A stretch of 64,000 nt of DNA from Gammaproteobacteria bacterium (GCA_009838035.1 VXSK01000017.1:1-64000); one strand, 5' to 3'; counted from the stretch's first letter, positions 37,079 through 48,702 are shown. Translations and numbers: made by a program. Notes: generated from the sequence alone by a model not told the origin.

Positions 37079-39253
37079 GTGCCGGTTTCATTGCTCGCCC
37101 CACTGGCCGCAGCCTGCATTGCGCCGGCCCAGGCAGGCATCTGGGAGGAGAGCCCCGGCGCCGACCTGGCCTGCGAGATTGCCGCGCAGCGGTCGGACAC
37201 CACGATCGTCCTTACCGCGCAGAACGGCATACGCTGGCAGGTCGGCGATCGCGTGGATTTCCTGGGCGATGTGTCCTTCTGCCTGGGCAACAACAGGCTG
37301 GACGTGCGGAACGCCAGCCTGTTGCAGGACAGCAACCGGGTGGAATTCGGCGGCGAAGTGGTGTATTCGGGGGACTCGGTCCGGGTGCGGGCCACGGACG
37401 CCTTGCTCGACCTGAATCAGGACAGGCTCCGGTTCGGCTCCGCCGAGTACGCGCTGCGGGACAGCCTGGCGCGGGGCAGCGCCGAGGAAATCGTTCTGGA
37501 CGCGCAGCAGGACCGGGTGCGCATGGAGGAAGTCAGCTATACGAGTTGCCTGCCCGGCCGCAACCATTGGGAACTGCGCGCCGGTTCCATAGAAGTGGAG
37601 CAGGAGAGTGGCTTCGGCCAAGCGCGGCGGATCCGCCTGGAATTGCTGGACGTGCCGATCCTGTATCTGCCTTCGCTGTCCTTTTCAGCCCGGGGCGCCC
37701 GCAAGTCGGGGTTCCTGGTGCCGGAGATCGGCAGTTCCAGCCGCCGGGGGCTGGAACTGGACGCGCCCTGGTACTGGAACATCGCGCCCAACATGGACGC
37801 CACCTTTACGCCGCGTTACCTGTCGCGCCTGGGCTTTTTTGCCGGCGCCGAATACCGTTACCTCACGCGCAATTCGTCCGGCCGCATCGAACTCGGCTAC
37901 CTGCCCCAGGACAAGCTGCGCAACCGCTCGCGCTACGACGTCAACCTGGAGATGCAGACAACCATTTCCGAGAGATGGAGTGTGCTCGCCGATGGCCGCT
38001 GGGTGTCCGACGATCTCTATATCGAGGACATCGGGCGGGGTTTCTGGGAACAGGCTCAGACCCACCTGCGCCGGGAACTGGCGGCCGTCTACAGCGGCGA
38101 GCGCATGGATGTGCTGTTCCGGGTGACCGGACACCAGGTCGTGCATCCGGACGTGGAGCGGCTGTTTCGCCCGCATGTGCGGCTGCCCGAGATTCGATTG
38201 CATGGCCGGTGGCCGGAACTGCTGCCCCGGGTGGACGGGCGCCTGTGGATGGAATCGGGCTGGTTCGAGCATTCGCAAAGGACTTCGGGCGCCCGGGTCC
38301 ATTTCGAACCGGAGTTGACCGGCCGCTACCGCGCGGGTCCGGTCGAGATCAATCCGTCGCTGTCCATGATGGTGACCGGCTACCACGTGAAAGAGCCGTT
38401 TCGCAATGAGGCCGACAACTACTACCGGTTGCTGCCGATCGCGACCGTGGACGCCAGCGCCGGCCTATGGCGGCGTTTCGGGTCGCAGGCGCTGGACGTG
38501 ACGCTGCGTCCGCGAGCCATGCTGAGCATCATTCCCACGGTCAACCAGGACTACCTCCCGGTTTTCGACACGATCATTCCGGACTTCAACTACGTTCAGC
38601 TTTTCCGTCCCAATCGCTACCTGGGGTTCGACCGGGTCGGCGACTCGGTGCACCTGAGCGCGGGGGTCCAGGGCGTGCTGCAGCGCGGCGCCGACGGCAA
38701 GGAACTGTTGCGCTTTACCCTGGGACAGCGCTACAACTTCCGCGGACGCAAGGTCAGTCTCGAAGGGCTGAGTTCCCACGAGGACGCGGCCTCGGATTAC
38801 ATCGCCGAGTTCGCCTACGGCCTGGGCAAGGACTGGCAGGTGGACATGCGCTACCTGTGGGACGCCGAAATCGACAACGCCAGCCGATCCGAAATCGCCG
38901 TGCTCTACAGAAAGGACCCGCGCCGGACCGTGCGCCTGGCCTACCGCAGCCGCTGGGCCCGGACCGAAAATCTGGACCTGGCATTCCGGTGGGCCGTCAA
39001 TGACCGGTGGACCGCGGTGGGCCGCTACAACTATTCCTTTGCCGAGGATGTGGAGCTGGAGCGCTACCTGGGATTCGAATACGAGTCCTGCTGCATTAAC
39101 GTCGCTTTGCTATGGCGCAGGCATGTCGAGCGCGACGCCACGCTGGGCGGTGCGTCGGTCTATCTGCAGGTCACGCTGAAGGGCCTGACAAGCCTTGGAG
39201 GGGACGCCAGGGCGATGATCGAGCGTGGTATGCTCGGCTACCCCAGCCGATGA
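37079..39253 (+). CDS. lptD: LPS assembly outer-membrane protein LptD
   Basis: The 724-residue protein has an N-terminal beta-jellyroll (OstA/LptA-like, residues about 40-200) and a C-terminal 26-strand barrel characterised by LPSLSFSARGARKSGFLVPEIG and alternating aromatic strands. Cysteines C32, C61 and the C-terminal CC pair (YESCCINV) are those that form the interdomain disulfides. GTG start with GGGGA eight bases upstream. It puts LPS into the outer leaflet, so the organism has LPS. Its stop overlaps surA. Confidence 0.94.
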   Translation: MPVSLLAPLAAACIAPAQAGIWEESPGADLACEIAAQRSDTTIVLTAQNGIRWQVGDRVDFLGDVSFCLGNNRLDVRNASLLQDSNRVEFGGEVVYSGDSVRVRATDALLDLNQDRLRFGSAEYALRDSLARGSAEEIVLDAQQDRVRMEEVSYTSCLPGRNHWELRAGSIEVEQESGFGQARRIRLELLDVPILYLPSLSFSARGARKSGFLVPEIGSSSRRGLELDAPWYWNIAPNMDATFTPRYLSRLGFFAGAEYRYLTRNSSGRIELGYLPQDKLRNRSRYDVNLEMQTTISERWSVLADGRWVSDDLYIEDIGRGFWEQAQTHLRRELAAVYSGERMDVLFRVTGHQVVHPDVERLFRPHVRLPEIRLHGRWPELLPRVDGRLWMESGWFEHSQRTSGARVHFEPELTGRYRAGPVEINPSLSMMVTGYHVKEPFRNEADNYYRLLPIATVDASAGLWRRFGSQALDVTLRPRAMLSIIPTVNQDYLPVFDTIIPDFNYVQLFRPNRYLGFDRVGDSVHLSAGVQGVLQRGADGKELLRFTLGQRYNFRGRKVSLEGLSSHEDAASDYIAEFAYGLGKDWQVDMRYLWDAEIDNASRSEIAVLYRKDPRRTVRLAYRSRWARTENLDLAFRWAVNDRWTAVGRYNYSFAEDVELERYLGFEYESCCINVALLWRRHVERDATLGGASVYLQVTLKGLTSLGGDARAMIERGMLGYPSR

Positions 39254-40554
39254 GTAGTCTTCCGAAACGCGCCGCGCCCGCCATGCTGCTCGCCGTTTGT
39301 CTGGCGGTGGTTGCGGGGCCGGTGGGGGCGCAGCTCAGCGATGATGGCGAGTTTCTCGACGGCATCGCCGCCGTCGTCAATGACGGCGTCGTCCTTACCA
39401 GCGAACTGGACCAGGAACTGGCCGGCGTGCGCGCCAGCATTCGCGCCCAGGGTCTGCGGTCCCCGCCGTCCGCGGAGCTCGAAAAGCAAGTGCTGGAGCG
39501 GCTGGTCCTGCGGGAGATACAGCTGCAGCGCGCCAGCCGGCTGGGCATCGAGATTTCCGACGAGCAGGTCAACCGGGCGCTCGGCTTCGTGGCCCAGCAG
39601 AACGGGGTCGAGTTGAGCGATCTTCCGGACGTGCTGGCCGAGCAGGGCATCGAGTACGCCCGCTACCGCGAGGAATTGAGGGCGCAGATCGAACTGGACA
39701 CGCTCAGGCAGCGCGACGTGCGCGTATTCCTGAACCCCAGGGAAGTGGACGATTTCCTGCGCGGCGCCGAAGGCGGGGAGGAGGCCAACCGGGAATACCT
39801 GGTATCGCACATTCTGATCGGCACGCCGCTCAACGCCACCGCGGGTCAGCGCGAAGCGGCCCGCGAGCGTGCGGACAGGTTGCGTGAACGCGTGCTGGAA
39901 GGGGAGAGCTTCGCCGAACTGGCAATCGCCTATTCGGAGGCGCAGAACGCTCTGCAGGGCGGCAGCCTGGGCTGGCGCAAACGCAATGCGCTGCCCACCG
40001 CATTCGTCGCGCATGTCATTCAACTCGAACCCGGCGACGTGGCCGAGCTGATCACGACGGGCAGCGGAGTAAACGTGGTGCGCCTGGACGAAACGCGCGG
40101 CGGGGACGCCATCATTCAGGAGCAGTGGGAACTCAAACACATACTGCTTCAGCCGAACGAGATACGCGACGACGACGCGACTCGCGGCGAGATTGCCGAA
40201 ATTCGCGAGCAGATCCTGGCAGGAGAAAGCTTCGGCGCCCTGGCCCGCGCTTACTCGGCCGACCCCGGTTCCGCCGGCGAGGGCGGCATGCTCGGCTGGG
40301 TTTCTCCCGAGGACCTCGATCCCGCATTCGCCGCCGGCGTGGCGGAACTCGAAAGTGACGAGATCAGCGAACCCATACGCAGCTCCTTCGGCTGGCATAT
40401 CGCGCAACGCTCCGGCACCCGCATGCAGGACGTGAGCGAGGACGTGCGCCGACGGCGCGCCGAACTGGCCTTGCGGGAACGCAAGGTGCAGGAGGAAACC
40501 CAGCTTTGGCTGCAAAGGCTGCGGGCCGAGGCGTTCGTGGAATACAAGAAGTAG
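39250..40554 (+). CDS. surA: Periplasmic chaperone / peptidyl-prolyl isomerase SurA
   Basis: The 434-residue exported chaperone for outer-membrane proteins has a signal ending in VGAQ, the N-terminal SurA helix domain (LDGIAAVVNDGVVLTSELD) and two parvulin PpiC domains, the first around EYLVSHILIGTP to GGSLGWRKRNALP, the second WELKHILLQP to GGMLGWVSPEDLDPAF. It lies after lptD, a major client, with ATGA overlap. Confidence 0.95.
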   Translation: MSSLPKRAAPAMLLAVCLAVVAGPVGAQLSDDGEFLDGIAAVVNDGVVLTSELDQELAGVRASIRAQGLRSPPSAELEKQVLERLVLREIQLQRASRLGIEISDEQVNRALGFVAQQNGVELSDLPDVLAEQGIEYARYREELRAQIELDTLRQRDVRVFLNPREVDDFLRGAEGGEEANREYLVSHILIGTPLNATAGQREAARERADRLRERVLEGESFAELAIAYSEAQNALQGGSLGWRKRNALPTAFVAHVIQLEPGDVAELITTGSGVNVVRLDETRGGDAIIQEQWELKHILLQPNEIRDDDATRGEIAEIREQILAGESFGALARAYSADPGSAGEGGMLGWVSPEDLDPAFAAGVAELESDEISEPIRSSFGWHIAQRSGTRMQDVSEDVRRRRAELALRERKVQEETQLWLQRLRAEAFVEYKK

Positions 40555-40567
40555 CCAGGACCCTGTT

Positions 40568-41566
40568 TTGACAGGCCCAAGGCTCGCGATCAGCGTGGGC
40601 GAACCGGCCGGAATCGGGCCGGACATCGTGATCAAGGCGGCCCGTGAACTGAGCCGGTTCAATACCGTGCTGCTCGCCGATCCGTCGGTGCTGCACGAAC
40701 GCGCGGAGATGCTGGAACTCGACTTCCCGGCGGATTCGTACGATCCAGGCGACCGCGCACGCGGCCTGAGCATCGCGCCCATGCCGTTGGCTCATCTCTG
40801 CCGGGCGGGTCGGGCGGATGCCCGCAACGCGCCGGCCGTGCTCGCGGCCCTGGAACTGGGGGTCAAGGGCTGCCTGAGCGGCGAGTTCGATGCGCTGGTG
40901 ACCGGCCCGGTCAACAAGGCGCTGATGCGCAAGGCCGGACTCGATTTCATGGGTCATACCGAGTACCTGGCGCGGCTCAGCGGCGCGCCAACGCCCGTCA
41001 TGGTGCTGGCCGGCGAGACGGGGCCCGGGCGCACGCCGCTGAGGGTGGCCCTGGCCACGACTCATATTCCGTTAAGCGCGGTGCCCGGGGCCGTCACCCG
41101 CGAGCGTCTGGCCGCCGTTCTTGAGGTGCTGGTGCAGGGACTGAAGCGCGATTTCGGAATAGGCGAACCGCGGGTCGCCGTTTTCGGCCTCAATCCGCAT
41201 GCCGGGGAGGATGGCGAACTCGGCAGCGAGGACCGCGATGTCGTGGCGCGGGCGATCGCCGAGTTCGGCGATCCGGGCGTGACCGGTCCCTGGCCGGCCG
41301 ACACGGCCTTCACGCGGAGCAATCTCGCCGGACAGGACGCTGTGCTGGCGATGTATCACGATCAGGGCCTGCCGGTCGTCAAGCACGCCGGCTTCGGCGC
41401 GACCGTGAACGTGACGCTGGGCCTGCCGTTCGTCCGCACGTCTGTGGACCATGGCACGGCGTTCGATCTCGCCGGCACCGGCAGGGCCGACGAAGGCAGC
41501 CTGGTCCAGGCCGTGGCGGCGGCCGCGCGAATGGTGCGGCGCAGATCGGGTAATCCGGAACAATGA
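40568..41566 (+). CDS. pdxA: 4-hydroxythreonine-4-phosphate dehydrogenase
   Basis: The 332-residue enzyme of pyridoxal 5'-phosphate synthesis oxidises 4-phosphohydroxy-L-threonine. Metal-binding histidines are visible in MGHTEYLA, LNPHAGEDG and AMYHDQGLP. The opening LAISVGEPAGIGPDI is the family signature. It starts with TTG 13 bases after surA; no ATG is available. Stop overlaps the ksgA start (ATGA). Confidence 0.95.
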   Translation: MTGPRLAISVGEPAGIGPDIVIKAARELSRFNTVLLADPSVLHERAEMLELDFPADSYDPGDRARGLSIAPMPLAHLCRAGRADARNAPAVLAALELGVKGCLSGEFDALVTGPVNKALMRKAGLDFMGHTEYLARLSGAPTPVMVLAGETGPGRTPLRVALATTHIPLSAVPGAVTRERLAAVLEVLVQGLKRDFGIGEPRVAVFGLNPHAGEDGELGSEDRDVVARAIAEFGDPGVTGPWPADTAFTRSNLAGQDAVLAMYHDQGLPVVKHAGFGATVNVTLGLPFVRTSVDHGTAFDLAGTGRADEGSLVQAVAAAARMVRRRSGNPEQ

Positions 41567-42327
41567 AGCCCCGGCTCGGGCAGCACTTCCTTACCGACCC
41601 CTCGGTCATTCAGCAAATCGTCTCGACGGCGGCGCCCACGGCCGGCGAACACTTCGTGGAGATCGGGCCGGGCCGGGGGGCGCTGACCGGGCCCCTGCTC
41701 TCGAAAGGGGCGATCGTTCACGCGGTCGAGATCGATCCGGCGCTGGCGCAGGAACTGCGCGAGCGTTTTCCTCACGAGCGGCTGAGCGTGCACCTGGCGG
41801 ACGCACTCGAGTTCGACTACTCGGCGCTCGACGGCATCGGGGTTCCCGATGCGGGCCTCCGCCTGATCGGCAATCTGCCCTATTACCTGAGCACGCCACT
41901 GCTGTTCCGCCTGCTTGAGAGCGCGGCCGGGTTCCGCGACATGACCGTCATGCTGCAGCGCGAAGTGGCCGAGCGGCTGTGCGCGCCACCAGGCAGCCGC
42001 CGCTACGGCCGCCTGTCGGTCACGGCGGCGGTCCGCTGCCGCGCCGAACCATGCTTTTCGGTTGCGCCCGGCGCGTTCGAGCCCCGCCCCAAGGTGCATT
42101 CGATGGTGGTCCGGCTGACGCCCGATTCGCGCTACCGCATCCTCCGCCCGGACGTCTTCGAGCGCGTCGTGCGCCAGGCCTTCTCACAACGCCGCAAGAC
42201 CATCGCCAACGCCCTGCGCGGCCTCGCGAACAAAGAGCAGATCACCACCGCCGGCATCGACCCCACCCTACGCCCCGAACAAATCCCCGTCCAAGCCTAC
42301 CTCCGCCTCTCCGAACACCTGGACTAG
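41563..42327 (+). CDS. rsmA: 16S rRNA dimethyladenosine transferase
   Basis: The 254-residue enzyme (KsgA) dimethylates A1518 and A1519 of 16S rRNA. Seen: KPRLGQHFLTDPSVI, SAM motif VEIGPGRGALTGPLL, and the catalytic IGNLPYYLSTPLLFRLL. It ends the lptD-surA-pdxA-rsmA operon. apaG and apaH, which in many Gammaproteobacteria follow in the same direction, lie on the opposite strand beyond a palindromic element. Confidence 0.96.
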   Translation: MKPRLGQHFLTDPSVIQQIVSTAAPTAGEHFVEIGPGRGALTGPLLSKGAIVHAVEIDPALAQELRERFPHERLSVHLADALEFDYSALDGIGVPDAGLRLIGNLPYYLSTPLLFRLLESAAGFRDMTVMLQREVAERLCAPPGSRRYGRLSVTAAVRCRAEPCFSVAPGAFEPRPKVHSMVVRLTPDSRYRILRPDVFERVVRQAFSQRRKTIANALRGLANKEQITTAGIDPTLRPEQIPVQAYLRLSEHLD

Positions 42328-42336
42328 CCAGCTTGA

Positions 42337-42442
42337 GCCGGTTTTGTGCCCCCTTCCTCCGGGGGCGGCGGCGGCAGGAGCCGCCGCCGAGCCCCATGGA
42401 TGGGTTCATGCGTCCCCCGGAGGAAGGGGGCACAAAATCGGC
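42337..42442 (-). repeat. Long-arm palindromic element, copy E
   Basis: Arms of 29 bp (42337-42365 and 42414-42442, one mismatch) enclose a 48 nt core, read on the minus strand as ACGCATGAACCCATCCATGG followed by GGCTCGG and an inner GC-rich hairpin (CGGCGGC / GCCGCCG). The arms resemble those of copy D (shared CCCCCTT and CCTC-GGGGG blocks) more than those of A-C. It lies between two converging genes, 9 bases after the rsmA stop and 12 before the apaH stop. Confidence 0.87.
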
Positions 42443-42454
42443 GGGATCGAAGCG

Positions 42455-43225
42455 TCAGAGACCGGGAACACTGACGGACTGGAGTGGGCCGTCCAGCCGG
42501 ACCGCGGAGAGCGATCCGCCCCAGACGCAACCCGAATCCAGCGCGATATGCCGATCGGTCACGAAGCACCCCAGCGCCGACCAGTGCCCGAACACGACCC
42601 GGCAGCCGGGCGACAGTTTTCCCGGGCGCGTGAACCAGGGAGCGAGATACGGCGGCTGTTCGCCAGGCGGTCCCTTGTAGGAAAAGTCCAGGCGCCCCCG
42701 CGCATCCAGCATCCGCATCCGCGTGAAGGCGTTGACGATCATCCGCAGGCGAGGGGTACCCGAGAGCTCGTCCTGCCAGCAATTGGGCACATTGCCGTAC
42801 ATGTCGGCGAGGAAATCCCGGTAATGCGCGTCCCTTAGCACGCTCTCCACCTCCGCGGCCCGCGCCAGCGTCTGCTCCAGGCCCCAGCCGGGCAAGACCC
42901 CGGCGTGCACCAGCAGGCAGTTCAGGTCCCGGTCGAAATGCGCCAGCGGCTGCCGGCGCAGCCATTCGGCGTGTGCGCGCACTTCGGGGTCCTGTTCGTG
43001 CGCCTGTTGCGCCAGCCAGTGCAGGTCGTGGTTGCCGAGCACGACGACGGCCGCGTCCTCAAGTTCGCGAACCCGAGTCAGTACGCCCGCCGAGTCCGGC
43101 CCGCGGTTGACCAGGTCGCCGCAGAACCAGAGCCGGTCGCGCCCCGGCTCGAACCCGATCCGATCCAGCAGCGCATCCAGGGGCTTAAGACACCCCTGCA
43201 CATCCCCCACCGCCCACACCGCCAT
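42455..43225 (-). CDS. apaH: Symmetrical bis(5'-nucleosyl)-tetraphosphatase
   Basis: The 256-residue Ap4A hydrolase belongs to the metallophosphatases: GDVQGCLKPLDALL, FCGDLVNRGPDS and LGNHDLH provide the metal ligands, and LLVHAGVLPGW and FGHWSALG complete the site. ATG 43225 is supported by the family N-terminus (MAVWAVGDVQG); the longer frame upstream overlaps apaG. The order apaG then apaH on the minus strand is conserved internally but reversed relative to rsmA. Confidence 0.95.
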   Translation of the reverse strand: MAVWAVGDVQGCLKPLDALLDRIGFEPGRDRLWFCGDLVNRGPDSAGVLTRVRELEDAAVVVLGNHDLHWLAQQAHEQDPEVRAHAEWLRRQPLAHFDRDLNCLLVHAGVLPGWGLEQTLARAAEVESVLRDAHYRDFLADMYGNVPNCWQDELSGTPRLRMIVNAFTRMRMLDARGRLDFSYKGPPGEQPPYLAPWFTRPGKLSPGCRVVFGHWSALGCFVTDRHIALDSGCVWGGSLSAVRLDGPLQSVSVPGL

Positions 43226-43241
43226 CGGCCGGGCTACCTCA

Positions 43242-43613
43242 TTAGTGCAGGACGCCGGGAGTCTGAAGGCGGAAGATGGGGATCGGCGCCTTGAAGTCCT
43301 GGCCGCCGTCCGTGACCATGCCGTAGCTGCCCTGCATCGTCCCGAACGGCGTATCGATGATTGCGCCGCTGGTGTAGCGGTGACTCTCGCCCGGCAGCAG
43401 CCGGGGCTGCTCGCCCACCACGCCGTCCCCGAACACCTCCTCCACGTGCCCGTTGCCGTCGGTGATGATCCAGTGCCGCGTGAGCAGCCGGGCCGGTTCC
43501 CCGCCGCGGTTCGAGATCGTGATCGTGTAGCTGAATACGTAGCGGTCGCCCTGCGCATCCTGTCCCAGGTAGGCCGGCTCCACCTCGACGTGTATGTCGT
43601 TGCCCGAGATCAT
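43242..43613 (-). CDS. apaG: ApaG/CorD family protein
   Basis: The 123-residue protein is entirely the ApaG beta-sandwich: FSYTITISNRGGEPARLLTRHWIITDGNG and RYTSGAIIDTPFGTMQGSYGMV. Cellular role is unclear (linked to Co2+/Mg2+ efflux in enterics). It overlaps the upstream DUF1838 gene by four bases and precedes apaH by 16. Confidence 0.94.
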   Translation of the reverse strand: MISGNDIHVEVEPAYLGQDAQGDRYVFSYTITISNRGGEPARLLTRHWIITDGNGHVEEVFGDGVVGEQPRLLPGESHRYTSGAIIDTPFGTMQGSYGMVTDGGQDFKAPIPIFRLQTPGVLH

Positions 43614-44560
43614 TCTTCCGGCTCGACCGTGGCGGGCGTCCGGTTCTTGATGAACTCCTTCATGTCGTCCCTCACCTCGGTCCAGTTCTCGAGATCGAAC
43701 ATTTCCGGCGCGTGTTCCTCCAGGGTGTCGCGCAGGCTGGCGGGCATCTCCTCGAGACTGTCCAGTTTGCAGCCGTAGCCGCGGGAGAGCTGCCGCCCGG
43801 GCCGCTGGCCCATGAGCATCCAGTGGTTCCAGTTCAGGGTTTCCTGGTAGTGGCTGATCGCCGGCGCCCTGGACAATTCCGGGTTCTCGACGTCGGCGAG
43901 TTCCGCCATCAGGAACATGAACGAGTCCCAGTGAAAGATGGGCCCCACGGAAGCCTTGGGCCAGACTTCCGGACGCAGTGGGTTGGGGAACCGGAATTGC
44001 GAGCGAATCGGAATGAACAGCCTGCCGCCCACCGTCCACCATTCCATGTTCTTCGGCTTCATCGTTGCGGTCTCGTCGGTAATCGTTCCTTCCAGCGTGT
44101 TCTCGACGGTGATCGGCCCGGTGAAGTAGTGCTGTACTTCGACCGTTTCCCCGGTGTAGATGTTGTCCCAGTGGTCGATCACCTCGTCCGTGTCGAAACG
44201 GGTAAAGAGCGCCGTTTCGTTCATCGTGGCCACGAACTTGTGTTCTTCCGCCTGCCGCCACCGGGTCACGTTGTAGTTGATCATGCTGAACAACGGCTCG
44301 AGGTTGCCCTCGTGGACATAGCCCCAGACATGACCGCGCGAGACGCGGTGCACCGTTTCCTCGGCCAGCGAACCGAACACCTTGACTCGCGCGCGAAAGC
44401 GCGAAACGGGATCGTCGAGGTCCAGCGGTTCGCGCGGAACGCCTTGCTCGGCCGCGCATCCGGACAGCGCCGACGCTCCCAGCGCGCCCGCGCCCAGGCC
44501 CTTCAGGACCGTGCGCCTGTCGAGGCCGGACTGGTTCACGGGGTCTGGCTCGTTGCTCAT
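43610..44560 (-). CDS. DUF1838 family protein with Tat signal
   Basis: The 316-residue protein carries a twin-arginine-type signal (LDRRTVLKGLGAGALGASALSGC), possibly with lipidation at the cysteine. The mature part (RARVKVFGSLAEE, HVWGYVHEGNLEPLFSMINYN, and WNHWMLMGQRPGRQLSRGYGC) matches the DUF1838 family, of unknown function. AAGGAG lies six bases before the ATG. It sits between thyA and apaG in one transcript-like run, an unusual place for this family. Confidence 0.8.
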   Translation of the reverse strand: MSNEPDPVNQSGLDRRTVLKGLGAGALGASALSGCAAEQGVPREPLDLDDPVSRFRARVKVFGSLAEETVHRVSRGHVWGYVHEGNLEPLFSMINYNVTRWRQAEEHKFVATMNETALFTRFDTDEVIDHWDNIYTGETVEVQHYFTGPITVENTLEGTITDETATMKPKNMEWWTVGGRLFIPIRSQFRFPNPLRPEVWPKASVGPIFHWDSFMFLMAELADVENPELSRAPAISHYQETLNWNHWMLMGQRPGRQLSRGYGCKLDSLEEMPASLRDTLEEHAPEMFDLENWTEVRDDMKEFIKNRTPATVEPEE

Positions 44561-44583
44561 CTTGTTCTCCTTTCTGATGCGCC

Positions 44584-45378
44584 TCATACCGAAATCGGCG
44601 CCGGAATATGGGGGTGCGGATCGTAGCCGATCAGTTCGAAGTCGCTTTCCACGTAGTCGTCGATTGATTTCCGTCCCGCCCTGATCTGCAGTTCGGGAAG
44701 GGGGCGCGGCTCGCGGGACAGTTGCTCGCGGGCCTGTTCGTAGTGGTTGCTGTAGAGGTGGCAGTCGCCGCCGGTCCAGACGAAATCCCCGGGCTCGAGC
44801 GCCGTCTGTTCGGCCATCATGGAAAGCAGCAGGGCATACGATGCGATATTGAAGGGAACGCCCAGGAACAGGTCGGCGCTGCGCTGGTAGAGCTGGCCCG
44901 ACAGCCTTCCTCCGCTGACGTGCAGCTGCAGCATCATGTGGCAGGGCGGAAGTTTCATTCGCGGGATCTCGGCTACGTTCCAGGCGTTGATGATGATTCT
45001 TCGGGAGTGAGGGTCGCTTCGGATCATTTCCAGAGCCTGGTCCACCTGGTCGATCGCGCCGCCGTTGCCGTCCGGCCAGCGCCGCCATTGCGCCCCGTAA
45101 ACCGGCCCCAGGTTGCCGTCCTCGTCGGCCCACTCGTTCCAGATATTCACGTCGCGCTCCTGCAGCCAGCGCACGTTGGTGCCGCCGCGCAGAAACCACA
45201 GCAGCTCCACCGCGATCACCCGCAGCGGAAGCCTTTTGGTCGTGAGCATCGGAAAGCCCTCGGCCAGGTCGAAGCGAATCTGCCGCCCGAACAGCGCCCG
45301 GGTGCCGGTGCCGGTGCGGTCGTGGCGCTCGGTTCCGGTTTCCAGTACCTCCTCGAGAAGACTGAGGTATTGCCGCAT
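44584..45378 (-). CDS. thyA: Thymidylate synthase
   Basis: The 264-residue enzyme converts dUMP to dTMP using methylenetetrahydrofolate. The catalytic C146 is in [10 protein letters not shown], and [19 protein letters not shown] and [12 protein letters not shown] are conserved. Length and catalytic position are identical to E. coli ThyA. It starts 20 bases after lgt, the same lgt-thyA pairing as in enterics. Confidence 0.97.
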   Translation of the reverse strand: MRQYLSLLEEVLETGTERHDRTGTGTRALFGRQIRFDLAEGFPMLTTKRLPLRVIAVELLWFLRGGTNVRWLQERDVNIWNEWADEDGNLGPVYGAQWRRWPDGNGGAIDQVDQALEMIRSDPHSRRIIINAWNVAEIPRMKLPPCHMMLQLHVSGGRLSGQLYQRSADLFLGVPFNIASYALLLSMMAEQTALEPGDFVWTGGDCHLYSNHYEQAREQLSREPRPLPELQIRAGRKSIDDYVESDFELIGYDPHPHIPAPISV

Positions 45379-45398
45379 GCGCCTGGTGCCGGCAGGTC

Positions 45399-46190
45399 CT
45401 AACCCGGCTGCGGCGCGCGCCGGGCGAGCAGCCAGAGGCCGAAGCCGATCATCGGCAGGCTCAAAAGCTGCCCCATGGTCAGCCAGTTGAAGGCAAGGTA
45501 GCCGATGTGCGCGTCCGGCACGCGCAGGAACTCCACCAGGAGCCGGAAAATTCCGTAGCCGGCCAGGAACAGTCCGGTGGCGCGTCCCAGGTCGCGCCGT
45601 GCGCCGGACGGCAAGGGCCGGGCCGTATACCACCAAAGCACGACAAACAGCACCAGTCCCTCAAGAAAAGCCTCGTACAACTGGGTTGGATGCCGGCCGA
45701 CGCCGTCCACGATGAACGCCCACGGCGCGTCGCTGGGCTTGCCCCAGAGCTCGCCGTTGATGAAATTTCCGATACGCCCCGCGCCCAGGCCGATCGGCAC
45801 CAGCGGAACGACGAAATCCGCGGTTTCGACGAACGTCTTCGAGTGCTTGCGGGCAAACAACAGAACGGCGGCGCACACTCCCAGCAGCCCGCCGTGAAAC
45901 GACATGCCGCCTTCCCAGATCCGCACGATGTAGAGCGGATCGTCGAAAATCTGCTGCCAGCCGTAGAAGACGAGATAGCCCAGGCGCCCGCCCGCGATCA
46001 CGCCCAGGCAGGAGTAGAAGATCAGGTCCTGGACCATGACCGGCGTGAACGTGCTTTCGGGCCGGCGCGCCTGCCGTTGCGCGAGCCACCACGCAGCGAC
46101 GAAACCGAAGAGGTACATCAGCCCGTACCACCGTATCGCCAGCGAACCGATGCGCAACGCTACAGGATCGAACTGCGGATATTCGATCAT
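45399..46190 (-). CDS. lgt: Phosphatidylglycerol-prolipoprotein diacylglyceryl transferase
   Basis: The 263-residue inner-membrane enzyme adds diacylglycerol to the lipobox cysteine of prolipoproteins. About seven membrane segments are visible, with the conserved [22 protein letters not shown] and [17 protein letters not shown]. It is required for the several lipoproteins encoded in this window (RlpA, the DUF885 protein, an adaptor). Confidence 0.96.
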   Translation of the reverse strand: MIEYPQFDPVALRIGSLAIRWYGLMYLFGFVAAWWLAQRQARRPESTFTPVMVQDLIFYSCLGVIAGGRLGYLVFYGWQQIFDDPLYIVRIWEGGMSFHGGLLGVCAAVLLFARKHSKTFVETADFVVPLVPIGLGAGRIGNFINGELWGKPSDAPWAFIVDGVGRHPTQLYEAFLEGLVLFVVLWWYTARPLPSGARRDLGRATGLFLAGYGIFRLLVEFLRVPDAHIGYLAFNWLTMGQLLSLPMIGFGLWLLARRAPQPG

Positions 46191-46256
46191 CTTCGCCGAA
46201 GTCTAGCAGCCCGCCAGACGCACTTTCCGCCCGCCCGGTAAAGGCGAGGGAAAGCG

Positions 46257-46751
46257 CTATTCTGGATCGTCGATGCGCAAAACCTGGTTGCACTCGTAGA
46301 AGTAGCCGTCCGGATCGAATATCGCGCACCCCAGCAAATGACGCGTCTCGCCCTTGGATCCCGTGACCTTGAAGGTCCTCTCCGGCGTATGCACCCGCGT
46401 GCCCAGCTCGCCGGCCCGGCGCGCAACCTCCGCCGCGTCTTCCGTATCGACCACGAAGACCGGCGTCCCGTAACCCACCGACGTCGGGATTTCCGGCGCC
46501 GGCAGCGGCGGATCCACCCACTGCAGAAGACCGATCATGCCGATGCGCGGATCCTCGCACTTCATGATTACCAGGTGCGTGACGTCGCCTTTCTTCCCGG
46601 CTGCAATGCCCTTGCCCGAAAGCGTATAAGGCATATCGATCCAAGTCTCCATGCCCAGCACGTACTCGTACCAGCGGCGGCTCTTCTCCATGTCCCGGAC
46701 GATCAGCGTGGTGCGCTTGACGATGTTCCGGATGCGGGGTGCTGAATTCAT
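46257..46751 (-). CDS. VOC family protein
   Basis: The 164-residue protein has the two-module glyoxalase fold: IVKRTTLIVRDMEKSRRWYE opens the first half, and the second half ends with CAIFDPDGYFYECNQVLRI. It resembles the VOC pair at 13256 and 13937, sharing a GMIGL segment in the same place. The product is cytosolic, substrate unknown. Confidence 0.83.
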   Translation of the reverse strand: MNSAPRIRNIVKRTTLIVRDMEKSRRWYEYVLGMETWIDMPYTLSGKGIAAGKKGDVTHLVIMKCEDPRIGMIGLLQWVDPPLPAPEIPTSVGYGTPVFVVDTEDAAEVARRAGELGTRVHTPERTFKVTGSKGETRHLLGCAIFDPDGYFYECNQVLRIDDPE

Positions 46752-46804
46752 GAGTTGGACTCCCTTGCTTGAAGTGCGCGTTTATACCACGCCGGGGGCG
46801 GGGA

Positions 46805-48586
<1,782 letters not shown>

Positions 48587-48702
48587 GCTTTCCCAACCTC
48601 AAGGCTGCGCTCGCCTCAGTCTATGCCAGCGGCGCGGTATTTCCATGGTGTGCGAATACAATCCCGTCTTTCTCGGGTCCGAACGACTGCTTGGATGATC
48701 GC

